DNA from: Aquimarina spinulae
GTDB taxonomy: Bacteria; Bacteroidota; Bacteroidia; Flavobacteriales; Flavobacteriaceae
Assembly: GCF_943373825.1 (NCBI RefSeq)
Contig: NZ_CALSBP010000002.1
Coordinates: forward strand, 1,477,501-1,541,500
DNA: 64,000 bases
Direction: 5' to 3'
In this document: piece by piece, positions 44,755 through 55,247 of the stretch
Layout of the letters: each line of letters begins with the position of its first letter
Numbering within the stretch: position 1 is the first letter of the stretch
Position numbers and translations under genes: made by a program
Notes under the pieces: generated by a model
Told to the model about the DNA's origin: nothing
Seen by the model: the letters and a program-made list of their open reading frames with translations, nothing else
Databases searched by the model: none

Positions 44755-47700
44755 ATGAAAAAGATCATTATCCTTTTGATAATTCTCCTAGCGAATATTA
44801 CGTATGCCCAACAATCTTTTGATTGTAACGAGGGAAAATTCTATCAGGTAATTTCTGGAGCATTACGATCATACGACCCGATAACAGGAACATATTCAAA
44901 CCCTCTTCATACGCATACAGCATACAATGCAGGAGGATACAATCCTGTAGATAACTTTTTATATGCGATTAGAAATAGCGATAAGCATTTACTACGTATC
45001 GGAACAGATATGGTAGTAGATCTAGGTGCTGTGGCACAAAACGGAGGTGTTTCTTTTGGTGGCGGTTATGCTGCCGATGTAGATAGCGAAGGGAACTTAT
45101 GGGTTTTTCAAAACGCAATTGACAAACAATCGTTTCATAAAATTACCAATCTTCAAAGCTATGATGGTTCTTCATCTCCAACATTTGAGATCGTAGTATC
45201 TGATCAGGCTTCGCCAAGTACTTGTGCAGATATCGTATTTATAGATGGCAATCTATACGGCGGTAGTAAAGGAAATGTGTATAAATGGGATCTTACAGCA
45301 GCCACACCTGCTTTTAGCTATAAGTCTGTTACAGATTTACCTAGCCATACATTTGGTGCTTGTTATACCGATACCAGTAACCGATTGTATGTATCTAGTA
45401 ATAAAGGGGGATTGTATTTAGTAAATGATTATGAGTTAGCTTCTCCTTATGCCACATTATTAAATAATACCGAAGTAACAAATTCTAATGATGGTTTTAA
45501 ATGTGCAGTTGGAGTATCTCCCATCGATGCTGATAAAGATGAAGTTTTAGATCCTTTTGACAAGGACACCGATGGTGATGGAATCCCTGATATCGTAGAA
45601 GGTGGTGGGATTGATCCATATGGTGATGATGATTCTGATGGAATTTTTAATTACCTGGATCCGGATTTTGGTAATACGTGTAATAGTGGAGTGTCTTTGG
45701 CTTTTGATACTGATCGTGATGGAGTTCCTAATGTGTTGGACCTTGATAGTGATAACGACGGGATATTTGATATCGTTGAAGCCGGATTAGGAAGCTATGA
45801 TACCAATGGAGATGGTTTTTTTAATTCTGAGGATGCTAATTTTGTAGATTCTGATCTTGACGGAATCGCTGATATCGTAGACGTTGATCAAACCGGAGTT
45901 GCATTCTACCCTACAGATACCGATGGTGATTTAATTTATGATCCATATGATGTTGATGCAGATCAGGACGGTATTATTGATCTTATTGAAGGACAGAACA
46001 GCGCAAGTTTCGTAGCGCTTTCTGGTTCTGATCAGGATAGAGATGGTATGGACGATGCTTTTGATCCAGATCATGGTGGTACTCCCCAAGGATATACAAA
46101 TACCGATGGTACTGATAACCCTGACTTTATGGATACCGATTCTAATAATGACGGAACTTTGGATACTGTAGATGGGTATGATACTAACAGTGATGGTACT
46201 GCTGATACGGTTGCCGCAGGAAATGATTTTGACCAGGATGGCTTAGATGATAATTTTGATTTAAAAGAAACTGTATTTGATTCTGATAACGGAAACCAAA
46301 CTCCAAGTAGTTTTCCCGTACTAAGTATTGGTCAGCGATACCAATATCCAGGAACATACAATAGTAACGGAACCCCGGACTATCTAGGAACAAACGAAAC
46401 ACTCGCTTCTGATTATATTACACGAATCGATAACGCATTACCAGAAGGAAATTCTGTACCAAATCTTAACCCAAATTATATCTACTCGGGATATGACACC
46501 AATGTTATTATTGAAAGTACAACGAATGTTTCTGTAACTTTTATCGGTGAAAACACAAATTATAAAAATACACTAGGTTTTTATACCTATGATATCAACA
46601 GCCCTTCTACTGCGGCTCCTAACCCAGAAGATATAACTATTGTATTCCCTAATGCTTCTAAAACAGGTAGTAATGGCGAATTAAATGCTGGTAATACTGT
46701 AAACATAGGAAGTTTTGCAGCAGATACTGGTATTGGATGGGTATTACTTGTAGACGGTTGGAATGGTAGTACTGTAGACTCTGGATTATGGCAAATCTAT
46801 TCTAATCCTGATTACAACCCAGAATGTGATGAAGCCCTACGACCACATAATATCCTACTTGCTGATACGGCAAATGAGAGTATCGTACTTGGTTTTGAAG
46901 ACATTAGAAGAGATTACCCGGGAGCAGATCACGACTTTAATGATGTTCTTTTTCACATCAAAGCCGATCAATACTCATCCTTAAAAACGACAAACATCCC
47001 AGAATTAACAGAAGAAGGTGTTGTAACTTCTGGAAACGACGGTGGATTAGAAAGTAATGGTGACCTGGCTAGTTTAATTGCCAAAAGAAACTTTTTAAGA
47101 TCAAAAACGAACAACGTATACAATCAAAAGAAACTACAAAAACGTTTCGCTCCGGGTCAAAAATCATACAAATCTGGTAATAATCAAGATTTAAGTATTT
47201 ATTTCCCAACAACGGGTGCCACAGGAACCGAGACATCTTTTGTTTCTAGCCCAGACGATCTAATTGGTATAACCAATGCTACAGCAGTATTTTCGATAGA
47301 TTACTACAATCAAAATAAGAGAGTCGGAGCTGCACTGGCTATGGCAACCAAAGGATCTATTTATGATCATTCTAAAACGATCTGTGACAGACTTAATGGT
47401 TCTGTATTAGAAGATATAAGAACTTTAACGATTCGAAATCATACTTTGGTAAATACCAAAATCAGAAGAGTTACGGGAGAAGTCGAACAAGCCTTACATT
47501 TTTCTGTAAGAATAGATGAATTTCAAAATGAATTATATAGCTTATGGAATATCGATCAATATCCAGAAGGCGACTACCTTAACTTCCAGATTTGGGGTGG
47601 TTCTATCCCACAGGTAGCAACTATTGCAAATACGATTATCGATAAATTAATCGAACAAAAATCATTGGGCAAAACTTTTATTCCTAATAATATCCCGTCT

Positions 47701-48783
47701 GTATTTGTACAAAAAGGGTTTTATAGAGATGGTAAACTTGTTCTGGATATTGTAAATAAATCAGAAGTAAGTCAGTTCAATTTCAGAGGAAACAAAAGAG
47801 TTACCGAACTATCTAAAGAAGAACTAATTACCAAAACCATATCCTTATCTGGTAAATACCAGGAAACTATTACTGTAGAAACCGGATACTTATTTGATAT
47901 CGGATTTGCTATTACCGGCGATAATCCCAATACAGCAGATGTATTATACCTGGCTGATGGCCCATGGGGTATCGATTTTCTTGAGCAGGGAGCTACTGTA
48001 TTTAATTTTGAAATCATAAAAAATAAAAACAGTCAAGCTCAAAGTGAACATTATCAAGTAGAACGAGATGCTAAAGTAAGCGGTAACCTTAAGGAAACTA
48101 TGAACTTGTTTAGAAATATCCTTGGTGGTGATCTAACTTTAAATGTTTCTGAGTATGATGCTGTTGAGTTTGAATTATATACCGATAGAGATGTAGAAGT
48201 AATTTTGGTAACCAAAGATCTTGTAAACTGGAATGACAGGCTTAGATATACCATAAAAGCAAGTGATACAAAACAAACGTATACCATTCCTTTTTCAGAG
48301 TTTTCTAGTAAGGCAAAACAAAGTGTTTCTATAGATGAATTAAGAAGTGTTGTATTTTCTATTCAGGGAGATTATCAAAGCTTCGCTCTTTTTAATCTAG
48401 AAGTTGCTAAACTCGCTTTTACCAAAGAGAAAGAAAATACCGACGACACTATTGATGAGGAAGATAGTGATGCAACAATTATTAATAATGATGATATCGA
48501 GGACATTACGCTAACCACAGATAATACTACTGTTATACATAATTCTCCTAACCCGTTCAGAACACAAACAACGATCAAGATGCCTACAGCAAATCAAAAA
48601 ATTACAATTTCTGTAATCGATATGTTGGGTAGAGTTGTGCAAAAAGAAGAGTTAGGAAGTGTAGCGGCCCCATCGGATACTTTTACGTTTACTGCCAAAA
48701 ATTTACAGCAAGGAGTGTATAAGTACATCATTAGAGGAGATGACTTTAAGAAAAGATACGAGGGAAGTTTTTTAATACAATAA
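44755..48783 (+). CDS. T9SS-secreted DUF4114 surface protein, copy 2
   Basis: A 1342-residue paralogue of the protein at 17228, with the same length and domain order: signal peptide (ITYAQQ), propeller-like N-terminus, Asp-rich thrombospondin-3-type repeats (~255-510), DUF4114 ([30 protein letters not shown]), conserved [18 protein letters not shown] block, and T9SS sorting domain ([26 protein letters not shown]). Both copies keep their domains intact. It lies 95 bp after the GT2 gene and before the flippase, linking it to the polysaccharide region; a calcium-bound matrix protein that holds the polymer is one reading. No LytTR-like operator was found upstream of this copy. Confidence 0.85.
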   Translation: MKKIIILLIILLANITYAQQSFDCNEGKFYQVISGALRSYDPITGTYSNPLHTHTAYNAGGYNPVDNFLYAIRNSDKHLLRIGTDMVVDLGAVAQNGGVSFGGGYAADVDSEGNLWVFQNAIDKQSFHKITNLQSYDGSSSPTFEIVVSDQASPSTCADIVFIDGNLYGGSKGNVYKWDLTAATPAFSYKSVTDLPSHTFGACYTDTSNRLYVSSNKGGLYLVNDYELASPYATLLNNTEVTNSNDGFKCAVGVSPIDADKDEVLDPFDKDTDGDGIPDIVEGGGIDPYGDDDSDGIFNYLDPDFGNTCNSGVSLAFDTDRDGVPNVLDLDSDNDGIFDIVEAGLGSYDTNGDGFFNSEDANFVDSDLDGIADIVDVDQTGVAFYPTDTDGDLIYDPYDVDADQDGIIDLIEGQNSASFVALSGSDQDRDGMDDAFDPDHGGTPQGYTNTDGTDNPDFMDTDSNNDGTLDTVDGYDTNSDGTADTVAAGNDFDQDGLDDNFDLKETVFDSDNGNQTPSSFPVLSIGQRYQYPGTYNSNGTPDYLGTNETLASDYITRIDNALPEGNSVPNLNPNYIYSGYDTNVIIESTTNVSVTFIGENTNYKNTLGFYTYDINSPSTAAPNPEDITIVFPNASKTGSNGELNAGNTVNIGSFAADTGIGWVLLVDGWNGSTVDSGLWQIYSNPDYNPECDEALRPHNILLADTANESIVLGFEDIRRDYPGADHDFNDVLFHIKADQYSSLKTTNIPELTEEGVVTSGNDGGLESNGDLASLIAKRNFLRSKTNNVYNQKKLQKRFAPGQKSYKSGNNQDLSIYFPTTGATGTETSFVSSPDDLIGITNATAVFSIDYYNQNKRVGAALAMATKGSIYDHSKTICDRLNGSVLEDIRTLTIRNHTLVNTKIRRVTGEVEQALHFSVRIDEFQNELYSLWNIDQYPEGDYLNFQIWGGSIPQVATIANTIIDKLIEQKSLGKTFIPNNIPSVFVQKGFYRDGKLVLDIVNKSEVSQFNFRGNKRVTELSKEELITKTISLSGKYQETITVETGYLFDIGFAITGDNPNTADVLYLADGPWGIDFLEQGATVFNFEIIKNKNSQAQSEHYQVERDAKVSGNLKETMNLFRNILGGDLTLNVSEYDAVEFELYTDRDVEVILVTKDLVNWNDRLRYTIKASDTKQTYTIPFSEFSSKAKQSVSIDELRSVVFSIQGDYQSFALFNLEVAKLAFTKEKENTDDTIDEEDSDATIINNDDIEDITLTTDNTTVIHNSPNPFRTQTTIKMPTANQKITISVIDMLGRVVQKEELGSVAAPSDTFTFTAKNLQQGVYKYIIRGDDFKKRYEGSFLIQ

Positions 48784-48896
48784 CAATAGTCAATAAAGCT
48801 GCTATACTAACCAAAAACAGGTAGTATAGTGGTTTTATTAAAAAGAGATTTTTTTTAGAATAAAATGTAGAGGTTGGAAAATTAAAAACTAACTTT

Positions 48897-50159
48897 ATGA
48901 ATATGATTCTTAATACTGCTTTAAAGAAATTAAGTGCTGAACAAAAATTTATGGTCAGCGTTATCATTGTTAATGGAGGAAACTATCTATATAATTTGAT
49001 ATTAGGTAGAATTTTAGGTCCCGAACAATTTGCAGATGCAGCATTATTAATTACTTTTCTTTTGGTTTTATCGTTTATAGCCATGACATTTCAGCTATCA
49101 ACCGCCAAGTTTTCTGTGCTTTTTGAGGATTCTATATTTAAAAGTTTTATCAATATTATTTATAAATATTCGAGTAGTATCGGGGTTATCTTTGGTGCAC
49201 TCTTAGTTATTTTCTCCCAACAACTTCAGCTACTTTTTAATACTCAATCCTCTGCTATGTTTACCATTTTTGGGATTGGTGTCCCTATTTATTTTATAAT
49301 GAGTGTTAACAGAGGAGTTTTTCAGGGCAGTAAAAAGTTTGATAGTCTTGCAATTACCTACCAGGGAGAGATGCTAAGCAGATTGGTTATTACTCTTATT
49401 TTAATATATACCTTAGGTTTACAATCTTCTATTTTAGTTGCTTTGGGTATTGCTATTTCTTTTTTGTTTGGATTATTACCTTTTCGTTCTCAAGATATCG
49501 AAATCACAAAAAAGCATAAACTACCATCTGCAGAATCTAAATATATCATTAAGTTTTTTTTGCTAACGGCTTTTTATGAGTTTACCCAAATCATAATCAA
49601 CAATAGTGACATCCTGATGGTTAAGCATTATTTTGAGACCTATGAGGCTGGTCTATATGCGTCATTAGCATTGATTGGCAGAGTAGTTTATTTTGTTGCC
49701 TGGATGTTTGTAATGTTACTATTACCTAAAGTAGTAGAAAAACAAAAAGAAGGAGAATCTCATGCTCCTATTTTATTTAAGTATGTGTTCTATATCACAT
49801 TGCTTTCGGCTTCAATTGTTCTGGGGTGTTACTTATTTCCCGAATTCGTGATCAATATCATGTTTGGCTCAGAATACTTAAGTGTTGCACCACTACTGTG
49901 GAAATATGCAATCGCAACTTCGCTTTTTGCTATTTCTAACATTTTTGCCTATTACTTTTTATCCTTAGATCAATATATACCCGTTGTATTATCGGCGTTA
50001 CTTGGGGTTTCGCAAGTGGTACTTATCATATTCTTTCACGACACATTATCCGATATTGTTATTATGCAAATAATAGCAATGGCTATTCTTCTCGTATTTC
50101 AAATCTTCTTTTTTGTAAGCTATCAGAAGTTATCTAAAAAAGGCTCAACGAACCATTAA
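48897..50159 (+). CDS. Wzx-like oligosaccharide flippase
   Basis: A 420-residue polytopic membrane protein of the MOP superfamily. The N-terminus shows the family pattern (NGGNYLYNLILGRILGPEQFADAALLITFLLVL) and about 12 hydrophobic segments follow, with short charged loops (HKLPSAESKYIIKFF). Such proteins flip lipid-linked oligosaccharides, or in Pel-type systems assist polymer export. The start may be ATG 48897 or 48903. It follows the DUF4114 gene by 113 bp and is followed by the STAS pair. Confidence 0.85.
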   Translation: MNMILNTALKKLSAEQKFMVSVIIVNGGNYLYNLILGRILGPEQFADAALLITFLLVLSFIAMTFQLSTAKFSVLFEDSIFKSFINIIYKYSSSIGVIFGALLVIFSQQLQLLFNTQSSAMFTIFGIGVPIYFIMSVNRGVFQGSKKFDSLAITYQGEMLSRLVITLILIYTLGLQSSILVALGIAISFLFGLLPFRSQDIEITKKHKLPSAESKYIIKFFLLTAFYEFTQIIINNSDILMVKHYFETYEAGLYASLALIGRVVYFVAWMFVMLLLPKVVEKQKEGESHAPILFKYVFYITLLSASIVLGCYLFPEFVINIMFGSEYLSVAPLLWKYAIATSLFAISNIFAYYFLSLDQYIPVVLSALLGVSQVVLIIFFHDTLSDIVIMQIIAMAILLVFQIFFFVSYQKLSKKGSTNH

Positions 50160-50261
50160 ATCAATTCATCGAAGGATACTTGCAACTCAACAGATTTAGC
50201 GTAGAGATGCAAAAAAAATGATCCATCTTTGAAATAATAATAACCAATAAAACAAGAAGTT

Positions 50262-50558
50262 ATGGCTTTAAGAATTACTAAAAACCAAGGGATTTTTGAA
50301 ATTAAAGGAAGTATTGTAGCAGAAAACACCAAATCGCTACAGCATCATTTTGAGAAGTTATTATTCAATTCGGATAAAGTGATATTGTGTATTGATAAGG
50401 TTAAAAAAATTGATGCTTCAGGTGTTACAGTATTGACCAAATTATTTAGAAATGCTATGGAAAGCAACAAGATTTTTTACATCATTGGAAAAGAAAATAA
50501 AAAAGTAAGTAATGCTTTTGGTAAAGTAAGTTACATCCTAAGAAGTGATTTCGTATAA
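50262..50558 (+). CDS. STAS-domain protein with intact phospho-site
   Basis: A 98-residue single STAS domain (anti-sigma-factor-antagonist fold). The conserved acceptor Ser53 is present in KKIDASGVTVL. Such proteins are switched by a serine kinase / phosphatase pair; none is encoded in the window. A CATCTTTG box (50224-50231, one mismatch to TAnnTTTG) may be its promoter. It is 26 bp upstream of a paralogue with a changed site. Confidence 0.8.
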   Translation: MALRITKNQGIFEIKGSIVAENTKSLQHHFEKLLFNSDKVILCIDKVKKIDASGVTVLTKLFRNAMESNKIFYIIGKENKKVSNAFGKVSYILRSDFV

Positions 50559-50584
50559 AATATAACCCCAAAATATAAAATATC

Positions 50585-50884
50585 ATGAAACTACAAATAA
50601 TAAATACCTCAGGAACATTTGAAGTCGTAGGAAACTTTACTTTGGATAATACAGAATTAGTGAAAGATCATTTTAACTACTTATTAGATCATTATGAAGA
50701 AGTAGTCATGTCTTTAAAAAAAGTAAAAAAAATCGACAAAAAAGCAATAAAAGTTTTAAAAGAAATCTATGCAAAAGCCAATAGAAGAAGTAAAATACTT
50801 TTTGTTTTAGGCAAAGAAAATAATGTAATAGTAAACGCTTTCAAAAAAAATAAAGCAGATCATATTTTTAGAGAAAATTACTAA
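50585..50884 (+). CDS. STAS-domain protein lacking the phospho-acceptor serine
   Basis: A 99-residue paralogue of the preceding STAS protein, aligned without gaps around the motif: KKIDKKAIKVL replaces KKIDASGVTVL, so Lys53 stands at the serine position. It cannot be regulated by phosphorylation there and may act as a constitutive partner or decoy. Same operon as the first STAS gene. Confidence 0.75.
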   Translation: MKLQIINTSGTFEVVGNFTLDNTELVKDHFNYLLDHYEEVVMSLKKVKKIDKKAIKVLKEIYAKANRRSKILFVLGKENNVIVNAFKKNKADHIFRENY

Positions 50885-50898
50885 CCTCTAGTTATATA

Positions 50899-50930
50899 AG
50901 TTTTGTATCTGTAACACATACAAAACTCTT
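50899..50930 (+). terminator. terminator after the STAS pair
   Basis: Ten-base perfect stem (50899-50908 / 50918-50927), 9-nt loop, followed by CTTTCT. The rest of 50928-51157 shows no gene; a single CCATTCGTCCT at 51058 resembles one LytTR half-site but has no partner. Confidence 0.6.
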
Positions 50931-51157
50931 TCTAATCGACAACATTATAGTTATTCTTCTTACGTTTCAGTTGTTTTTGTTGTCAGGTTATTATAAATTG
51001 TAGTTTATTAGAGCATGTTTAAACATACTCTTATATTAAAAAAAGTAAAGACGTACCCCATTCGTCCTAAAATCTTGAAACCTGTTAACCAACAAGATTT
51101 CTACTCGATTTTAATTCGTCTCTGTCTGTTTCTAAAAAAGAATACAAAATTCAACAG

Positions 51158-52375
51158 ATGAAATTAGCAATTGTAACGGCGTATCCGCCTAGTAAGGTGA
51201 CTTTAAATGAATATGCATACCACCTGGTAAAACATTTTAGACAACATGCCGAGGTATCTGAGCTTGTTTTATTAACCGATGTATCTCCTAAAGATGCTGA
51301 TACCGTTTTTGAAGAAGAAGGATGTAATGTAGTCGTTAAACAATGTTGGAAATTTAATAGTTATAATAATATCTTCTCTGTTATGAAAGCTATTAAACAA
51401 ACGCGTCCAGATGCAGTATTATTCAATCTTCAGTTTATGAAATTTGGTGACAAAAAAATAGCTGCAGCACTTGGTTTATTATTACCCAAACGTTGTGTCT
51501 TTAACAAAATCCCCACAATAGTTCTATTACATAATATTATGGAGCAAGTAGATCTTGAAAGCTCTGGGTTTACAAAAAATAAAGTTTTACAAAAAATCTA
51601 TAACGGGATTGGAACAACACTCACCCGGTTTATTTTATCTGCCGATATCGTTGCCGTTACCATTGACAAGTATGTTCACATTTTAAAAGCAAAATATAAA
51701 ACCGAAAATGTAGTACAGATTCCTCATGGAACTTTTGAAATACCTGAAGAACCAAAATACACGCTTCCCGAAGGTCCATTGCAAATTATGACTTTTGGTA
51801 AATTCGGCACCTACAAAAAAGTAGAAATCATGATTGAAGCGGTAGAAAAAATACGATCCAGAACAAATATTGATTTAGAGATTGTAATTGCCGGAACAGA
51901 CAACCCTAATGTTATTGGGTATCTGCAATCGATGAAAGAAAAATATGTGAATGTACCTCAACTCACTTTTACCGGTTATGTAGAAGAAGTAGATGTACCT
52001 CAAATCTTTGCAGAAAGTGCAATGGTCGTATTTCCTTATACCTCTACAACAGGTAGTTCTGGAGTATTACATCAGGCAGGAAGTTACGGTAAAGCAGTGG
52101 TTATGCCAGATTTGGGAGATCTAAGCTTATTAGTAAAAGATGAAGGCTACCAGGGAGAATTCTTTAATCCAGAAAGTGTAGACAGTTTGGCTGATGCAAT
52201 AGAAAAAATAGTATTGGACCCTGCATATCGCACTGCTTTGGGGCAAGCAAATTATAAGGCAGCAACTGCCCTACCAATGAGTAAAATCACAGCAATGTAT
52301 TTAGAGCAGTTTAATGCTATCAAAAAAAGTAAAGCACGCAAAATTGAAAAGACATACAAAGGGGCTTCTTTATAA
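51158..52375 (+). CDS. GT4-family glycosyltransferase
   Basis: A 405-residue GT-B enzyme. The N-terminal domain starts AIVTAYPPSKVTLNEYAYHL; the C-terminal domain has the GT4 signature stretch: MTFGKFGTYKKVEIMIEA, EIVIAGTDNP, FTGYVEEVDVPQIFAESAMVVFPYTSTTGSSGVLHQAGSYG (donor-binding loop with the usual acidic residue replaced in part) and AVVMPDLGD. It should transfer a sugar from a nucleotide donor in the cytoplasm during repeat-unit assembly. It has its own leader and is convergent with the glycosidase gene. Confidence 0.85.
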   Translation: MKLAIVTAYPPSKVTLNEYAYHLVKHFRQHAEVSELVLLTDVSPKDADTVFEEEGCNVVVKQCWKFNSYNNIFSVMKAIKQTRPDAVLFNLQFMKFGDKKIAAALGLLLPKRCVFNKIPTIVLLHNIMEQVDLESSGFTKNKVLQKIYNGIGTTLTRFILSADIVAVTIDKYVHILKAKYKTENVVQIPHGTFEIPEEPKYTLPEGPLQIMTFGKFGTYKKVEIMIEAVEKIRSRTNIDLEIVIAGTDNPNVIGYLQSMKEKYVNVPQLTFTGYVEEVDVPQIFAESAMVVFPYTSTTGSSGVLHQAGSYGKAVVMPDLGDLSLLVKDEGYQGEFFNPESVDSLADAIEKIVLDPAYRTALGQANYKAATALPMSKITAMYLEQFNAIKKSKARKIEKTYKGASL

Positions 52376-52440
52376 AAATATTTCTGCCTGTATAATACTG
52401 GCAGGATTGCCCCAAACTTAATGGTTTGTCATAACTGTAA

Positions 52441-52469
52441 AACACTTGTATCTCTTACAAGTGTTTTTT
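52441..52469. terminator. bidirectional terminator between GT4 and glycosidase genes
   Basis: Perfect ten-base stem (52441-52450 / 52456-52465) with 5-nt loop, A-run before and T-run after. A second short stem (CTGCC/GGCAG, ~52385-52404) precedes it. Confidence 0.8.
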
Positions 52470-54015
52470 ACTTACTTATAAACTCAAAGGCAGGTTTCTT
52501 ATTTCCATCGCGATCAATAAACCCAAAGTATTTTTGTTTATGTTTTCGCCAAGGTAATTTACCTACCACGGCACTAGGCACCTCATCAAAATCATATAAA
52601 GTCCAGGAGAGATAATGGATATTATCTTGCTTAATGATCTCTTGAAATTGTTTATAATAATTAGCTTGTCCTTTTTCTGAAGGACCAAAAGGGCTCCAAA
52701 ATCCTCTATTAGAGGATAATCCAAATTCCTGCAATACTATAGGTTTCTTAATTTCGGTATTCATTATAGTATATGCTTCAGAAAAAGTATTGATATCCAG
52801 ATAATAATGAAAAGAAACAATATCTACTTCATTTTGTAGTAAGCTAGCAGATGCTGTATCAGACCACCCAATTGTTACCAAATGATTAGGATCGAATTGT
52901 TTGATCTGGTGGGTCATTTCTTTTAGCCAGGCCAATACATTTTCTTTTCCTCTGGTATCAAAATCCAGATTAGGTTCGTTCTTTATATCCCAGGTAAGAA
53001 TAGCCTTATGATTTGTAAAAACACTTACAATTTGTTCTGCATGGCGATGAGTTAATGTCCAATCCAATACAGAGTAATCTCCATAAAAATCAAATAATGT
53101 AACAATAACTTTAAGGTTTTTGGCTTCTGCCTTATCCAATACTTGTTTAAGTTTTTCTAACTTTTCAGCTTTTACCTTAGCTTTGCCAAAAGCTTCATAA
53201 GGTATAAAAATTCGTATCGTATTTAAGCCTGCATTCTTAATAATATCGAAATCGGTAGCAATCACATTAATATCATAATCATCACCAAACATATCCCATG
53301 GTGTTTTCTGAGGATAATAGTTAATCCCTTTGATCTGGTATTCTTTATCTTCAACAAATATTTTGTTTCCCATAACTTTAACCGACTTATTGATTTGTGT
53401 TACAGGGTCTAGTGAATGATTTTTTTCTTTTACCATATGACGTATTCGCCAAAAACCATCTTCTAGCATTAACAATACTTGATAGTCTGATTGTAATTTT
53501 GTTTCTAATAACAGTTCATGATCACGATAAACCCTTTGATATTCTTTTACATCGGTATCTGTTATAACTGCTAATTGGCCATCTGCGCTATAAAAATCTA
53601 GTGCTATATTATGAGTAGTTGTAGTGCTATGTATAGCAATATTTTTTTCTTTGTTTGATATTAGTGATGCAAAAATGTGTTTTCGTGCACTTTTGGTATA
53701 ATAATCGTCTATTCCTTTTGGGGTATTAGTTTGATATGCTGTATTACGTATATACCATGCATTAAGGTAATCTTGTTCTATGTCTTGTAGCGTTTGTTTT
53801 TCTATAGGTCGCCCGGGATTGATGGTATCTTTCCACTTTAATTTAGGTAAATATACTTGTTCTTTATGCAAAGCCAGGTGTAGCATCGAACTTCGATCTG
53901 CTCCCGTAGTAAGATAGGATAATGTCTGACTGATACCAAAAAGCATTAGTATAATAACTCCAACAAAGGAAATAATGATGAGTGACCTATATATGTTTCT
54001 ATTCCAACCCATCAT
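52468..54015 (-). CDS. membrane-anchored clan GH-A glycoside hydrolase
   Basis: A 515-residue protein with an N-terminal membrane anchor (residues ~10-32), an NTF2-like domain (~75-200; two-thirds of the way to the enzyme), then a TIM-barrel glycosidase of GH5/GH2 type starting at YQIKGINYYP. The acid/base is Glu347 (WDIKNEPNLD) and the nucleophile Glu430 (VLQEFGLS). It would cut a polysaccharide at the cell envelope. Endoglycosidases anchored beside export machinery are common in exopolysaccharide operons (for example PslG). Its ATG overlaps the upstream gene stop by 4 bp; it is the third gene of a tight operon. Confidence 0.82.
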   Translation of the reverse strand: MMGWNRNIYRSLIIISFVGVIILMLFGISQTLSYLTTGADRSSMLHLALHKEQVYLPKLKWKDTINPGRPIEKQTLQDIEQDYLNAWYIRNTAYQTNTPKGIDDYYTKSARKHIFASLISNKEKNIAIHSTTTTHNIALDFYSADGQLAVITDTDVKEYQRVYRDHELLLETKLQSDYQVLLMLEDGFWRIRHMVKEKNHSLDPVTQINKSVKVMGNKIFVEDKEYQIKGINYYPQKTPWDMFGDDYDINVIATDFDIIKNAGLNTIRIFIPYEAFGKAKVKAEKLEKLKQVLDKAEAKNLKVIVTLFDFYGDYSVLDWTLTHRHAEQIVSVFTNHKAILTWDIKNEPNLDFDTRGKENVLAWLKEMTHQIKQFDPNHLVTIGWSDTASASLLQNEVDIVSFHYYLDINTFSEAYTIMNTEIKKPIVLQEFGLSSNRGFWSPFGPSEKGQANYYKQFQEIIKQDNIHYLSWTLYDFDEVPSAVVGKLPWRKHKQKYFGFIDRDGNKKPAFEFISK

Positions 54016-55247
54016 TTTAGTGTTATATTCTTAAATTCTTTTTGTATTCCTAAAGCTTTGATCTGCATATTGTAATTTCCTGAAGTATAAAATCCTTCTT
54101 GTAACAGGAATCTAACCAACCCACGTGAAGAAGTTTTAACTTTGGTATCTATTTTTTGATTATCCTTAAAAATATCCATCTTTACTATGGTACCGTCGGG
54201 GATTAATTGTTCCATAAAACTTATCAGGGGTCCAATAGTAATCTCTCTATTATCGTTGTCAAATTTCACTTCAAAATCATCCAAAACCTGGGTATACGCT
54301 ATAGTTAGTGTATTGCTCTCTGCCATGCCCGGCACATAGGCTTTAATCTGCCACGTATCTTTATGATCGGGATGTAAAATTTTACCTACTGCGTGGCCAT
54401 TAACTGTACTTCCTTGTGTATGTAATAATAGCCCTTTTTTATCTTTAATTACAAATTTTACAAGAGAGCCATCACTTACTATATTACCATATTTATCCTT
54501 TATTATAGATGTAATAAACTCGGTAATTTGATTACCGTCTGCATATGCATGTTTTCGATTACTTCTAATCTCAAAATTTTCTGGTAGTGAAGGATATACC
54601 TCAACAGAAAATTCTTTAGAAACTGTTTCTCCAACCTTCGAAAACAACAATATTCGCCCCGATTGATCATAAGAAAATATGTTTTCCCAGCCTATCATAT
54701 CTTTGCTCTGTAATATGCTTTCTTTTTCTATATCTAAAAATTGATGCCTGATTAATACTGCTGTACTATCGCGCAATGGATTATCAAAAGAATCTGTAGG
54801 AACAACAATTTGCATGGTATAATCTTCTCCCCCTGCAATAATACTAGGAGGCCCTATATAGGATTCTAAATGTACTTTTGTTTTGGTATTAGAAATAATA
54901 CGTAATTCGCCTTCATATAAACTCCCTGACTCACCAAGTAAGGTATAGGACACTACTCCTTTTTTCTTTGCCATAAACTCTGGAACGGCAAAACGAGCAG
55001 TATCATGTTTATCGGGATCGATCACACTACTTCCGAAAGAGGAATGTATAAAAAGTTGAGTTCGAACAGGTATATTAAGCTTAAAATCTAACACAATAGG
55101 ATTTCCTGCTTCAAATACTCTTTCTTTGGTTAATAACACTGCCGAAATTTCATCTTGTTTTTTTAGTACAGTCGTAAAAGCTATACTTATAGCACAAATT
55201 AATACTCCCAAAAACAGTAAAATGATATGTTTCTTTTTTAGCTTCAT
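54012..55247 (-). CDS. membrane-anchored Ig-like domain protein
   Basis: A 411-residue protein with one N-terminal helix (residues ~7-27) and a periplasmic or exposed body made of beta-sandwich segments resembling bacterial Ig-like / invasin-type domains (GGEDYTMQIVVPTDSFDNPLRDS, DKYGNIVSDGSLVKFVIKD). No catalytic motif is visible. Start and stop overlap its neighbours (1 bp with the GT-C-like gene, 4 bp with the glycosidase), so it probably works in complex with them. Not recognised beyond the fold. Confidence 0.7.
   Translation of the reverse strand: MKLKKKHIILLFLGVLICAISIAFTTVLKKQDEISAVLLTKERVFEAGNPIVLDFKLNIPVRTQLFIHSSFGSSVIDPDKHDTARFAVPEFMAKKKGVVSYTLLGESGSLYEGELRIISNTKTKVHLESYIGPPSIIAGGEDYTMQIVVPTDSFDNPLRDSTAVLIRHQFLDIEKESILQSKDMIGWENIFSYDQSGRILLFSKVGETVSKEFSVEVYPSLPENFEIRSNRKHAYADGNQITEFITSIIKDKYGNIVSDGSLVKFVIKDKKGLLLHTQGSTVNGHAVGKILHPDHKDTWQIKAYVPGMAESNTLTIAYTQVLDDFEVKFDNDNREITIGPLISFMEQLIPDGTIVKMDIFKDNQKIDTKVKTSSRGLVRFLLQEGFYTSGNYNMQIKALGIQKEFKNITLK

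Noticed and set aside
50141..50172. AGGCTCAACGA / CAATTCATCGA pair 21 bp apart before the STAS genes
   Set aside because: Second repeat fits at 10 of 11, but the first matches only 6 of 11, overlaps the flippase stop codon region, and no -7 box lies at the expected distance. Too weak to list.
51058..51068. CCATTCGTCCT upstream of the GT4 gene
   Set aside because: Single half-site without a partner at plus or minus 21 bp.
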